Source: Gammaproteobacteria bacterium MFB021 (GTDB taxonomy: Bacteria; Pseudomonadota; Gammaproteobacteria; Pseudomonadales; Halomonadaceae). From it: 63,567 nt of DNA. Where the stretch lies: assembly GCA_000737985.1 (NCBI GenBank), contig JNVT01000010.1, forward strand, positions 1 to 63,567, read 5' to 3'. Positions 30,097 through 39,419 of the stretch are shown piece after piece (position 1 is the stretch's first letter; each line of letters begins with the position of its first letter). Made by a program: the position numbers and the translations under genes. The notes under the pieces were generated by a model. That model made no database searches and was not told the DNA's origin. It saw only the letters and a list, made by a program, of their open reading frames with translations.

Positions 30097-31138
30097 CAAG
30101 CTGGAGGCGGCGCTGGCCAAGCGCCTGCCCCCGGTGGTTCTGGTCTCCGGTGACGAGCCGCTGATTCACATGGAGGCGTGCGACGCGGTGCGCCGGGTCG
30201 CCCGGGAGCGCGGCATCGAGGAGCGCGAGGTGCTCCACGTCGAGTCGGGCTTTCAGTGGACCCAACTGCTGGAGTCGGCGGCGAGCCTGTCGCTGTTCGC
30301 CTCAAGCAAGCTGATCGAGGTGCGGCTCGGCGGCCAGTCCCCTGGCCAGGAGGGCGGCAAGGCGCTGGAAGCCTACGCCGACAAGGCCGGCGACAGCGAC
30401 AACGTGCTGCTGCTGAGCGCCCAGCGACTGGACCGCAAGGCGCAGTCGAGCAAGTGGTTCAAGGCGCTCGACAAGATCGGGCTGTTCGTGCCGGTGTGGC
30501 CGGTGGATCATCAGCGCCTGGGCTTCTGGATGCGCGACCGCGCCACGCGCCACGGGCTCAATCTCGACATGGACGCCGCGCGCCTGCTCGGTGAGCGCAC
30601 CGAGGGCAACCTGCTCGCCGCTGACCAAGAGCTGCAGAAGCTGGCGCTGCTGATGCCGCCCAATGCACGGCTGACACTCGAGTCGATTGCCAGCGGTGTC
30701 GAGAGCAGCGCGCGCTACGATGTCTTCACCCTCACCGATGCCTGCCTGCGCGGCGAGCGCGAGCGGGTCGCACGCATCGTCGGTGGCCTGCGCGAAGAGG
30801 GCATCGAAGCGCCGGTGGTGCTGTGGTCGCTGACCCGTGAACTGCGCACCCTGCTGTCGATCTTCCAGCATCTCGATCAGGGCCAGAGCCTCGACCACGC
30901 CTGCAAGGCGCAGCGCCCGATGATTCCCGAGAAACGCCGCCCCGGCTATCAGCAGGCGCTCAACCGCCTGCCGCTGCGGCGACTGCACAAGCTGTTGCTG
31001 TTCTCCCAGCGCATCGATCTGGCGATCAAGGGCGCCCTGGCGCTACCGGTGTGGGACTGCCTGCAGGATCTGGCGCTGACGCTGGCCGGCGGCCGCGGCC
31101 TGCTGGCAGAGATGCCCCACGCCTATCGTATCGGCTGA
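30080..31138 (+). CDS. holA: DNA polymerase III delta subunit
   Basis: 352 aa. N-terminal VVLVSGDEPLIHMEACDAVRR and the helical C-terminal collar region match HolA; the length is typical. The delta subunit is the clamp-opening wrench of the sliding-clamp loader. Translation may be coupled to lptE through the 17-bp repeats upstream. It is the last gene of the conserved block before the secretion cluster. Confidence 0.95.
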   Translation: MKVFPDKLEAALAKRLPPVVLVSGDEPLIHMEACDAVRRVARERGIEEREVLHVESGFQWTQLLESAASLSLFASSKLIEVRLGGQSPGQEGGKALEAYADKAGDSDNVLLLSAQRLDRKAQSSKWFKALDKIGLFVPVWPVDHQRLGFWMRDRATRHGLNLDMDAARLLGERTEGNLLAADQELQKLALLMPPNARLTLESIASGVESSARYDVFTLTDACLRGERERVARIVGGLREEGIEAPVVLWSLTRELRTLLSIFQHLDQGQSLDHACKAQRPMIPEKRRPGYQQALNRLPLRRLHKLLLFSQRIDLAIKGALALPVWDCLQDLALTLAGGRGLLAEMPHAYRIG

Positions 31139-31250
31139 CAGCATCGGCTGACAGTCGACGCTGCCCCCGTACCCCGCGACCGCGGGCCGACAGCCTGTCA
31201 TGACTCTCGACCCTGTCCTTCGAAACGATCCCTCGACACTGCCCGCTAGC

Positions 31251-31282
31251 CGCGGCCCGGCGTAGACAGACGCCGGGCCGCG
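31251..31282 (-). terminator. hairpin after the giant exoprotein gene
   Basis: 13-bp perfect stem CGCGGCCCGGCGT (31251-31263) and ACGCCGGGCCGCG (31270-31282), loop AGACAG, starting 6 bp after the exoprotein stop. No U-tract on either side, so termination strength is uncertain. The rest of the gap from holA (31139-31250) shows nothing. Confidence 0.65.
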
Positions 31283-31287
31283 TCGCG

Positions 31288-34200
31288 TCAGGCGATCTCG
31301 ACGTGCTGGGGCGTGTCGACGCCGCTGATCGCGACGTCGTCGCTCATCGCCGGTTCACTGTCGAAGCTTTCGCTGGTGGCGAGCATCGTGTCGCCGGCGC
31401 TCGGCGTGCCGCTGCCACTTACGCTCGACCCACCGGTGGCGGTCAGCGTGAAGTTGGCCAGGTTCATGGCGCCGCCGTTGAAGGTCAGCCGCAGTACCTG
31501 CTCCCCCGCCGCCAGGTCGAGCGTAACGCCCTCATTGCTCTGGTAGTTGTTCCAGCCGCCGGTGTTGATCACGCTGGCCGAGGTCGCGCTATCGTAGACT
31601 TGCCCAGCCTGCGCCACGCTGGCGGTGATGCTGCGCCCGCCGGCGGTGGTGGCGGCAGCGAACGACAGCTGGTAGGTGCCGGCCTCGGCGACATCCAGGG
31701 TGTACTCCACCCACTCGCCATTGTCGATCCAGCCGATCGCCTCGCCGTTGCCACGAATGTCGACGCCTTCACTGCGGAAGTTCGTACCCAGCTGCGTCTC
31801 GCTGCTGTCGTGATAGGCCACCCCTTCGCCACCCTGATCGTAGAGTGCCGCCTGCAGGGTGAACTCGCCATCCACCGTCCAGGGCGTCCCGTCGGTATTG
31901 AAGGCGCTCTGACTGGCCGGTGTCAGGGTGAACGATGCCAGGTTCATGGCACCGCCGTGGAAGGTCAGACGCAGCGTCTGCTCACCCGCCTCGAGCATCA
32001 CCTGATGGCCCTGAGTGGGCAGGAAGGTGTTCCAGCCACCGGAGTAGCCGACACCCACATCGGCCACGGCATAGACCCCGCTGCCCTGATCGAAGGTGGC
32101 ACTGATCGAACGCGCGGTGCCGCTCTGGGCCCCCATGGCGGACAGGAAGGAGAGATCGTAGACGCCGGCAGTGTCGACCTCCAGAGTGTACTCCACCCAC
32201 TCGCCCTCTTCGATCCAGCCGATGGCATCGCCGTTGCCCTGGATATCGACCCCGGTATCGCGGAAGTCGGGGTTGCCCAGTTGGGTCTCGCTCGAATCCT
32301 TGTAGGTCAGATGGGCCGGCCCCTGGTCGAACAGCGCGGCATCCAGAGTGAGGCCGTCGGCATCCACCGCCCATGGCGTGTGGGTGTCGTTGAACGGCGA
32401 GCGTAGCGCCGGTTGGATACCCTGAATCAGATAGACGTTATCGTTGTAGTCGTAGTTGATCCCGGTGTAGTCCATCACCACGAAGTAGGTGTCGGGGATC
32501 GCGTTGTGCTCGCTGTCGTAGGCCTGGAACACGCGCACGGTATAGCCGCGCTCGATACCGGTATCCGCCGCCGGCGGCGTCCCGCCCCCGTGCGGGTTGA
32601 GCGAGGGGTCGGTGGAGAGGTTGGCCACCGAGATGCCGAAGACGTCGTCGCCGGCCCAGCTGTCGGGGATGCGGCCACGGTCGAAGGTGGCGGTGGCATA
32701 GTTGCCGTTGGCGACATGCGGCAGGAACGACTGGCTGTAGAGCGAGTCGTGATTCATCAGCGAGGTGCGCTCACTCTTGTCACCCGGTGCATGCAGCGCC
32801 AGCAGCGCGCCGCTATAGCCGTGCAACGCAGCGAGCTGGGTCACCTTGGCGCTCTGTACGCCATCGGCCAGTTGCCAGTAGCGCGACAGCACCTCCTCGT
32901 CGTTGACCGCACGATAGAGGTCGAAATCCTGCAGTACCGACTCGCCGCCGCCGTCGAGGGTGGAGAGCCCATCGATATGGTTGCCGAAGCCGAAGACGCG
33001 CCAGATCTCGTTGAGATTGGGCTCCCAGCCGCCCTCGTCGCGGGCCTGCCAGAATCCCGCCAGTTGAATCTGGGTGATCGGCGTGTCGGCGTCATTGGAG
33101 TGAATCGTCAGCGACCCCTGGAATACGCCGTCGTCGGCATTGCTGCTAGGCGGGGTGTAGGCGGCACGGTCGAACAGCACCTCGACCGACAGCGCGGCCC
33201 CTGGGGCCAGCACCCGCCCTTCGAGGGCATCGGGATCGCTCAGTCGGAAGGGGCCATCCAGCGTCGCCCCGGTCAGCGTCAGATCACCGCTGCCATGGTT
33301 GGTGACGATGACCGTACCGCTGTCCTTGTACTCCCGCGCCTCCGGTGCCGACCCGCTGGCGTGGTTATTCTCGAGATAGTTGAAGGCGAGCCGATCGCTG
33401 AAGAAGGCGGGATCGGCGCTGACCGCGTTGATCTTGCCGTCGGCGACCACGCTGAGCGGCTCGTCGGGCACCCGCAGCAGGTCGATATCGGGACCATTGG
33501 CGTTGGGGGCGGTCACCGCAATGGTATTGCTGCCGGCGGTCAGGGTCACCTGCACGGTCTGGTAGACCCAGTCGCTCACCGTGGCGCTCTTGGCGGGGAA
33601 ATTGACCGCCGGATAGTCGCTGCCGTTGACCTCCAGTGCCAGGGGGCGATCGGCCTTGCCGGTGGTCAGCGAGTAGCGAAAGCCGATCTCGTAGACGCCG
33701 CTGCGCGCGACCTCCACCTGCCAGCTCAGGGTCTGATCGCTGCTGCCGACGAAATCGACATAGCCGTCACCGGAGGCGTCGCGGTCGCTGACCGTCGACG
33801 GTACCACCACCGCACCGCCCTCGAGCGTGGCACTCTCCGCTTCGTAGAGGGTGTAGCCAGGGGTGGTGTCGTGCACCAGCACCTCGAGCTGATCGATATT
33901 GGGGCCGGTGTTGTTGACCGAGCGCAGCGTGACGCTATTGGCGCCGGCTAGCAGCGTTGCCGGGATATCCAGCGTCTGCCAGGTGTTCCAGGCCGCATTG
34001 CCACTGCTCATCCCGCTCGGCGGTGCGAAGCCGTAGGTACCCACGCTCTCGCCGTTGACGAAGACCTCCAGCGGGCGCTCGCCGGTGCCACCGTTGGCGT
34101 AGCGCACCCGCAGCACCGCAGCGCCGGCGTCGCCCGTCGCGACATCGACGTCAAAGGTGATGAAGTCGTTGTTGGTGCTGCCGAAATCGGCATAGCCGCC

Positions 34201-37200
34201 GACCACACCGTCGCTGTCATCGGTATTGCCATCCAGGCCATAGGCCCCCGGGCGCACGCCGGAGGCGGTGCCGACATTGGCCGAGGCTGGTTCGGGGTTG
34301 TCGCCGTCACGGATCACGATCTGAACGCCGGCGCCGCTGGCGATCGTCGCCAGGGTGTCGTCCTCGGCCTGGATCGTGGCCACGCTCTTGAGATCGTCGC
34401 CCGGCACCACGACGTCGCCGGGGACCGGGTCGAGACGAATGATCTGACTCTGGCCGTTGGTACGATTGAGCGTCATCAGATAGAGCTGTCCTGTCAGCGG
34501 GTTCTGGATGATATCCAGCGGATCGACGAAGCTGATCACCTTGCCATCGGGGTCGCGCAGCACGCTGTCGCCGCTGACCTTGCCGTCGGCATCCAGGGTG
34601 ATCCAGCGAATGTCGTCACCACCGGAGTACTCGACGAACAGCAGGCTCCCCTTGAGCGTGGCGCCGAAGACCCCGCTGGTGTATTCGATCGCCCCGTTGG
34701 GCGAGCGATTGGTCCCCAGCGAGTAGGCATCCTCGCCGCGGTAGTTGGGGTCGGGCTGGGTGCCCACCGGATACTCGTCGGTCTCGTTGAGATCCTTGCC
34801 ACTGGTCGGATTGCCACCATTGAGCACGTACTCGTCGTGCAGCGGATTGGGATGACCGTAGTAACCGCCCTTCTCGATCTGGAACAGGAAGTCGTCTTCG
34901 ATACCGACGTTGATCAGCCCCTCGTTCACCGCCGTCGCCGGATCGTCCGGCGTGCTGCCGCCTGCCGCCGAGCCGTTGGTGGGCAGGTAGAGCGAACCAT
35001 TGGAGTGCCACACCAGGTCGTAGGCGTTGCGAATGCCAGTGGCATAGATCTTGAGCACCGCATCGGCGGCGTAAGGGTCGTAGTACTGGATCAGCAGGTT
35101 GCCGTCGGCATCCTGCATGCTGGCGGTGCCGTTGGCGGCGAATACCAGATACTGCCCCCCACCCATGTCGATCGGGCCGTTCTTGAGATCGCCATCGCTG
35201 TCCGGATAGCGCGTGTTGGAGCCGTCACTGGGCAACGGTTCGGTGGAGACATCGAAACCGCCAGGGGGAGCCTCGCGGTAGGGGTCGATCTCGAGCACGG
35301 CGGCATTGAGCAGGCGTTCGGGCCGATTGCCCCAGGCACTGTCGTCCTGACCCATGGCGGTGTTGGCCCCCTGGGAGACATACATCAGATAGGGCGGCAC
35401 GTCGGGATTGGTGAGCGCGTCGTAGGCCGGGTTGGCGTGGAACACCAAGCTGTTGGTGACGTGGTCACCGTTGGAGCGCGGCAGCCCGGTGATGTAGGTC
35501 TGGGCGCTACCGCTGAACACGGTATCGTCGGGATCCAGCGTGATCTTGCTCACCCGGCCGCTGAAGTCGGGTACGCCGTTGTCGCGCCCGGTCAGCGGAA
35601 TCGGGTAGTTGTCGGTGACCCAGATCACGTCGGGATCGGTCGGGTCGAAGGTCAGGCCGATGATGCCGCGGGCGCCGGCATCATCCTGGAAGTAATTCAG
35701 CGCCAGGGTCTGCTCGTGGGACAGGGCGCCGGTGATCGGATCGATATCGAAGCGTCTGATCTCGCCATTCATGGTCGAGACGTAGAGCTTGCTGCTGTCC
35801 GGCGATAGCGTCATCGAGGTGAACTGATAGGCGTTGTCCTCGGCGCCATTCAGCTCCACGGTCGAGTTGAAGGCCACTTCGCTGTCCGGGACTTCGGCCT
35901 CGGCACCGGTGACGAAGGTGGTGGTGAACTTCTGGAAGTCACGGGTCGGCGCCGCGGTGTCGGTGTTGCTGCCACGATCCTGGAAGCCATCGATCACCAG
36001 GGTATAGCTGGTGTAGGGGTCGAGTCCATCCACCGGCGAGATGGTCAGGGAGTCGAAGCCACCGGTGGTGTTGATATTGAACGCCACCGCCTCCCCGGTG
36101 ACGGTGTTGAAAAGCCGCACCGAGCCGTCCTGCAGGCTCTCCAACAGTGCCCCGCCGCGCCCTTCCACCACCGAGATGCCGATGAAGATATCCGAGGTGG
36201 GATCGATCCCCACCGGCGGGCTGCCGTCACTCGGCTGCAGGTCGACCTCGACCTGATTCTGACCGACCCCGGCCACGGCACGCGGATCGGTGAAGTGGGC
36301 GTAGTCGAGCGGCGCGGCGCGCTCGTCGTCGGGCGTGAGATCGGGCAGCGGCTGGATCTCGAGGTACTGGATCTCGGTATTGGCGCTGTCGGCGCCGATC
36401 GAGTCCAGCGTCAGACGGCCGTCGGTGACATGCACCACCTTGGTGATCAAGGTGGAACGATAGCCCTGGCTGTCGTCGGCGGGGTTGGCGTCGGCGGGAA
36501 AGCCGTCCGGGCGCATCGGCACCAGACGTCCGAAAGCCTCGCCTTCGGCGTTGATCACGTTGACGCTGTCGTAGCGACCACCGCTGTCACCGAGCGAGAG
36601 GGTGACTTCATAATAGCCATCCTCGAGTTCGATCTCCCAGCCGGCGTGCTGGGCGTAGCCCGGCTTGGCGAAACCGGCATAGGTCGCCTGCAGGCCGTCG
36701 ACGCCGGCCAGCGTGCCGGCGCGATTGCCCAGCGCATCGGGATCCTGGCCGCTGATGCCCATCGGCGTGGTGCCATTGGCGGTGCCATCGGCGATCGACG
36801 CCTCGGTGACCCAGCCGTAGGCGTGCGTCTTGCCATCGACCTGAAGCGACTGGGCACCGAAGGCGAGACCGGTGTCGGCCACATAACCCTCGGGCGTGGC
36901 CGCATTCGCCGGCTGGAAGTTGATCTTGATCACCGGGCGTTCGCCCGGCTCGACCACCGCATCGACCACATGGTGCACCTCGAGCTTGTCGATATTGGGG
37001 CCGCCGGCGCCGATGTTCTCCAGGCGAATGGCGTTGTTACCCGCCGCCAGCGTCACTGCGTAGTGCACCTCGGTCCAGTTCTCCCAGCCGCTCGCGCCAT
37101 CGCCGGTGGAGACGAAGGCGACCTTGCCCTGGGATTCACCGGCGACGACCACCTTCATCTCCTGGGTATCACTGGCGCCATTGGCATAGCGCACCACCAG

Positions 37201-38745
37201 GTCGTAGGTGCCAGCCTGCACCACCGAGACCTGGAAAGTGGCGGCATCGCCGGCTTGCCCTCCCATGTCGAGATAACCGCTGCCGCTGTAGTCACCCCAG
37301 AGCCCGTCGCTACCGGCGGCGGGATCGCTCTCCGGGTGGCTGGCATCGCGCACCACGGTGTCCGCCGGCGAGCTGCCGTCGTCGCGTCCCATCGCTTCGC
37401 CCTCGATACTGGCGACCAGGGTCGGCGGCGCGGTCATCTCCCCGGCATAGTCGAAGGCGATCTGATCGATGTTGGGGCCATTGGGGACACCGCCCTCGGC
37501 GGCACTTGGCAGGCTCAGGGTCAGCGCGTTGGAGCCGGCCGACAGCGGCAGCGTCACCTGCACCTCGCGCCAGCTGGCCCAGCCGCCGGTGGGCGGGAAC
37601 GACACCAACATGGCGGCGCCGTTGTCCAGGTTGAGCAGCAGCGGGCGGTCGCCGCTACCGCCATTGGCGTAACGGATGGTGGCGGTGTAGAGCCCCTCGA
37701 CGCTGGGCTCGGCGTGGAAAATGACGCTATCACCAGGGTTGGTGCCCAGGTCGACATAGCTGTCGCCGATCGCCCCCGCACGGTGACTGCCACCGGCATC
37801 GGGATGCGCGGCGTCGACCACACGGGTCAGGGATGGGTCCGTGCTCGCCCCCAGATCATGGATCTCGACCCGGCTGGTATCCTCGGCCTGCAGGGTGAAG
37901 CTGGGCGGCATGCCGACCGCCGCCTTCACCAGCGACAGCGCCAGGCTGTCGACATTGGGCCCCTCCGCCAGCAGATTCTCCATGCGGATGCGATGGCTGC
38001 CAGCCTCCAGCGCCAGTGTCAGCGTCGCATGGTTCCAGGTCTCCCAGCCGGCACTGCCGCTGCCGGTACCGGTGAAGCCGAGCACGCCCTGCGCCTCGCC
38101 GTCCACCTTGACCGCCATCGGCCGCGAGGTGGTGGCGCTGCCGCTGACCGCGTAGCGCACGTCGAGCTGATAGGTGCCAGCGGTCTCCACCGTCACATCG
38201 AAGTAGGCGGCATCCCCCACCTGGCTTCCCATGTCGAGATAGCCGCTGCCACTGTGGCCGTTCCAAAGCCCGTCGCTGCCCGCCGCCGGGCTGCTCTCGC
38301 GGTGATCCGCATCGCGCACCCCGGTATCCGCCAGCGAGCTGCCGTCATCGGTGATCAGCGAGGTCCCCTGCAGCGTATAGACATCGCTGGACCAGCCCTC
38401 GTCGTTGACGATCTCCAGCGCCTGGGTCTGAGCGCTACCCAGAATCGTGGTACCGGCACCATTTACCGCCTCGATCTTGAGCAGCGCGCCGCCGCGCCCG
38501 GTGTTCTCATCCAGCGCCACGCGAAAGGGCGTGATGAAGGTGCTGTGCTGCTGCTGGCTACCGCCGGCATCATCGAGCGTGACCACCACCCCTCTGACCT
38601 GACTGGCGCTGAAATCGGCACCGTCGAGCGGCGTCACCTGCAAGCGATAGCTGTCACCGATCAGATCGCGCGTCAGCGCATCGCCGGGCGCCAACGTCCT
38701 GACGAGCGTTCCGGATTGAGCATCGACAATGGCAAGCGAGAACAT
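31288..38745 (-). CDS. giant multimodular carbohydrate-binding exoprotein, predicted type I secretion substrate
   Basis: 2,485 aa, no N-terminal signal peptide and no GGxGxD RTX repeats. Modules by eye: 1-115 N-terminal beta module; CBM6-like about 120-275, 283-434 and 445-595; malectin-like 603-798 (VIKINFQPA); Big_5-like 815-947; six-bladed propeller 955-1440 like soluble sugar dehydrogenases (GDHVTNSLVF, GIRNAYDLVWH, GGYYGHPN); CBM6-like 1455-1628 and 1631-1760; an ASH-like beta domain 1764-1898; an unassigned region 1900-2112; CBM6-like 2118-2276 and 2281-2436, nearly duplicate; and an acidic Ser/Gly-rich tail 2437-2485 ending QHVEIA, the likely C-terminal secretion signal. The type I secretion genes are divergent next door. 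Likely a secreted or surface polysaccharide-binding protein; catalysis by the propeller is unproven. Confidence 0.85.
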   Translation of the reverse strand: MFSLAIVDAQSGTLVRTLAPGDALTRDLIGDSYRLQVTPLDGADFSASQVRGVVVTLDDAGGSQQQHSTFITPFRVALDENTGRGGALLKIEAVNGAGTTILGSAQTQALEIVNDEGWSSDVYTLQGTSLITDDGSSLADTGVRDADHRESSPAAGSDGLWNGHSGSGYLDMGSQVGDAAYFDVTVETAGTYQLDVRYAVSGSATTSRPMAVKVDGEAQGVLGFTGTGSGSAGWETWNHATLTLALEAGSHRIRMENLLAEGPNVDSLALSLVKAAVGMPPSFTLQAEDTSRVEIHDLGASTDPSLTRVVDAAHPDAGGSHRAGAIGDSYVDLGTNPGDSVIFHAEPSVEGLYTATIRYANGGSGDRPLLLNLDNGAAMLVSFPPTGGWASWREVQVTLPLSAGSNALTLSLPSAAEGGVPNGPNIDQIAFDYAGEMTAPPTLVASIEGEAMGRDDGSSPADTVVRDASHPESDPAAGSDGLWGDYSGSGYLDMGGQAGDAATFQVSVVQAGTYDLVVRYANGASDTQEMKVVVAGESQGKVAFVSTGDGASGWENWTEVHYAVTLAAGNNAIRLENIGAGGPNIDKLEVHHVVDAVVEPGERPVIKINFQPANAATPEGYVADTGLAFGAQSLQVDGKTHAYGWVTEASIADGTANGTTPMGISGQDPDALGNRAGTLAGVDGLQATYAGFAKPGYAQHAGWEIELEDGYYEVTLSLGDSGGRYDSVNVINAEGEAFGRLVPMRPDGFPADANPADDSQGYRSTLITKVVHVTDGRLTLDSIGADSANTEIQYLEIQPLPDLTPDDERAAPLDYAHFTDPRAVAGVGQNQVEVDLQPSDGSPPVGIDPTSDIFIGISVVEGRGGALLESLQDGSVRLFNTVTGEAVAFNINTTGGFDSLTISPVDGLDPYTSYTLVIDGFQDRGSNTDTAAPTRDFQKFTTTFVTGAEAEVPDSEVAFNSTVELNGAEDNAYQFTSMTLSPDSSKLYVSTMNGEIRRFDIDPITGALSHEQTLALNYFQDDAGARGIIGLTFDPTDPDVIWVTDNYPIPLTGRDNGVPDFSGRVSKITLDPDDTVFSGSAQTYITGLPRSNGDHVTNSLVFHANPAYDALTNPDVPPYLMYVSQGANTAMGQDDSAWGNRPERLLNAAVLEIDPYREAPPGGFDVSTEPLPSDGSNTRYPDSDGDLKNGPIDMGGGQYLVFAANGTASMQDADGNLLIQYYDPYAADAVLKIYATGIRNAYDLVWHSNGSLYLPTNGSAAGGSTPDDPATAVNEGLINVGIEDDFLFQIEKGGYYGHPNPLHDEYVLNGGNPTSGKDLNETDEYPVGTQPDPNYRGEDAYSLGTNRSPNGAIEYTSGVFGATLKGSLLFVEYSGGDDIRWITLDADGKVSGDSVLRDPDGKVISFVDPLDIIQNPLTGQLYLMTLNRTNGQSQIIRLDPVPGDVVVPGDDLKSVATIQAEDDTLATIASGAGVQIVIRDGDNPEPASANVGTASGVRPGAYGLDGNTDDSDGVVGGYADFGSTNNDFITFDVDVATGDAGAAVLRVRYANGGTGERPLEVFVNGESVGTYGFAPPSGMSSGNAAWNTWQTLDIPATLLAGANSVTLRSVNNTGPNIDQLEVLVHDTTPGYTLYEAESATLEGGAVVVPSTVSDRDASGDGYVDFVGSSDQTLSWQVEVARSGVYEIGFRYSLTTGKADRPLALEVNGSDYPAVNFPAKSATVSDWVYQTVQVTLTAGSNTIAVTAPNANGPDIDLLRVPDEPLSVVADGKINAVSADPAFFSDRLAFNYLENNHASGSAPEAREYKDSGTVIVTNHGSGDLTLTGATLDGPFRLSDPDALEGRVLAPGAALSVEVLFDRAAYTPPSSNADDGVFQGSLTIHSNDADTPITQIQLAGFWQARDEGGWEPNLNEIWRVFGFGNHIDGLSTLDGGGESVLQDFDLYRAVNDEEVLSRYWQLADGVQSAKVTQLAALHGYSGALLALHAPGDKSERTSLMNHDSLYSQSFLPHVANGNYATATFDRGRIPDSWAGDDVFGISVANLSTDPSLNPHGGGTPPAADTGIERGYTVRVFQAYDSEHNAIPDTYFVVMDYTGINYDYNDNVYLIQGIQPALRSPFNDTHTPWAVDADGLTLDAALFDQGPAHLTYKDSSETQLGNPDFRDTGVDIQGNGDAIGWIEEGEWVEYTLEVDTAGVYDLSFLSAMGAQSGTARSISATFDQGSGVYAVADVGVGYSGGWNTFLPTQGHQVMLEAGEQTLRLTFHGGAMNLASFTLTPASQSAFNTDGTPWTVDGEFTLQAALYDQGGEGVAYHDSSETQLGTNFRSEGVDIRGNGEAIGWIDNGEWVEYTLDVAEAGTYQLSFAAATTAGGRSITASVAQAGQVYDSATSASVINTGGWNNYQSNEGVTLDLAAGEQVLRLTFNGGAMNLANFTLTATGGSSVSGSGTPSAGDTMLATSESFDSEPAMSDDVAISGVDTPQHVEIA

Positions 38746-39419
38746 GGATGGCGCCCCTACGCAAAGAGTGAGTGGTCACGATGCGGCGCCTGGGTAACGC
38801 TCGCACAGTCCCGGGAAATGATGGAGAAGATCCGCCGATCCCGGCGGGTGGGTCTATCGAAGGCGCCCCACTATCGCGCTCTGGGGCGTCTGGCCACAGG
38901 GCTCGAGTGCGGGACTAAAGTCTGACTCGACGGAAACTAACCTGTCGCTGAAGCCTGCGAAAGTTGAAACTTCTCCCACCTCGAAGGTGAGTTTCAGGAA
39001 ATGGATAACGCCGATCCAAAGACGGCGCTCGGCGCCAAATTCAAGACCATTGATTTATCGGAATTCGTCGCCAGAAAGCGCATTAACATTTCATTACCAA
39101 TATCAAAATAACGAAGTCACTCGTGAACGCAGCATGAGAAACATCAGACCATGGAGCAGAAAAAAAGCCGCCTTGAATCGCGACTTCAGCGCGGTTGTTC
39201 TAGGTAGACAGGCATCAGGCAAGCACAAAAACTTTCCAGGTCATGATTAAAAACAGTTGATTAATATAGAAAAAACCTGCTCACGACAACATCGATACAA
39301 TCGACACCTGACAAAACTCACCGCGGCCCCAGGCTTGCAAATATCTTCACAATCTCCGCATTCTGACGCCGAAAAAGCGCCCTTCCCAGGCGCCCCACGC
39401 CACTTCACTGGGCCATCAC
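38746..39419. promoter_or_regulatory. 674-bp divergent intergenic region of the secretion cluster
   Basis: Separates the giant exoprotein gene (left) from the secretion operon (right) and must hold both promoters. The part 39040-39310 is clearly richer in A+T than the rest of the window (runs such as ATTAAAAACAGTTGATTAAT). A dyad lies at 38966-38995: GAAACT and AGTTTC as outer arms, CACCT-cga-AGGTG as inner arms. Small open frames (38987-39250 plus, 39247-39459 minus) have no recognisable features and are not called. Confidence 0.55.

Noticed and set aside
36295-38925. 876-aa plus-strand open frame opposite the giant exoprotein gene
   Set aside because: Antisense frame produced by GC-rich codon bias; Val/Gly/His-rich composition, no domain motifs, and the minus-strand frame has clear modules.
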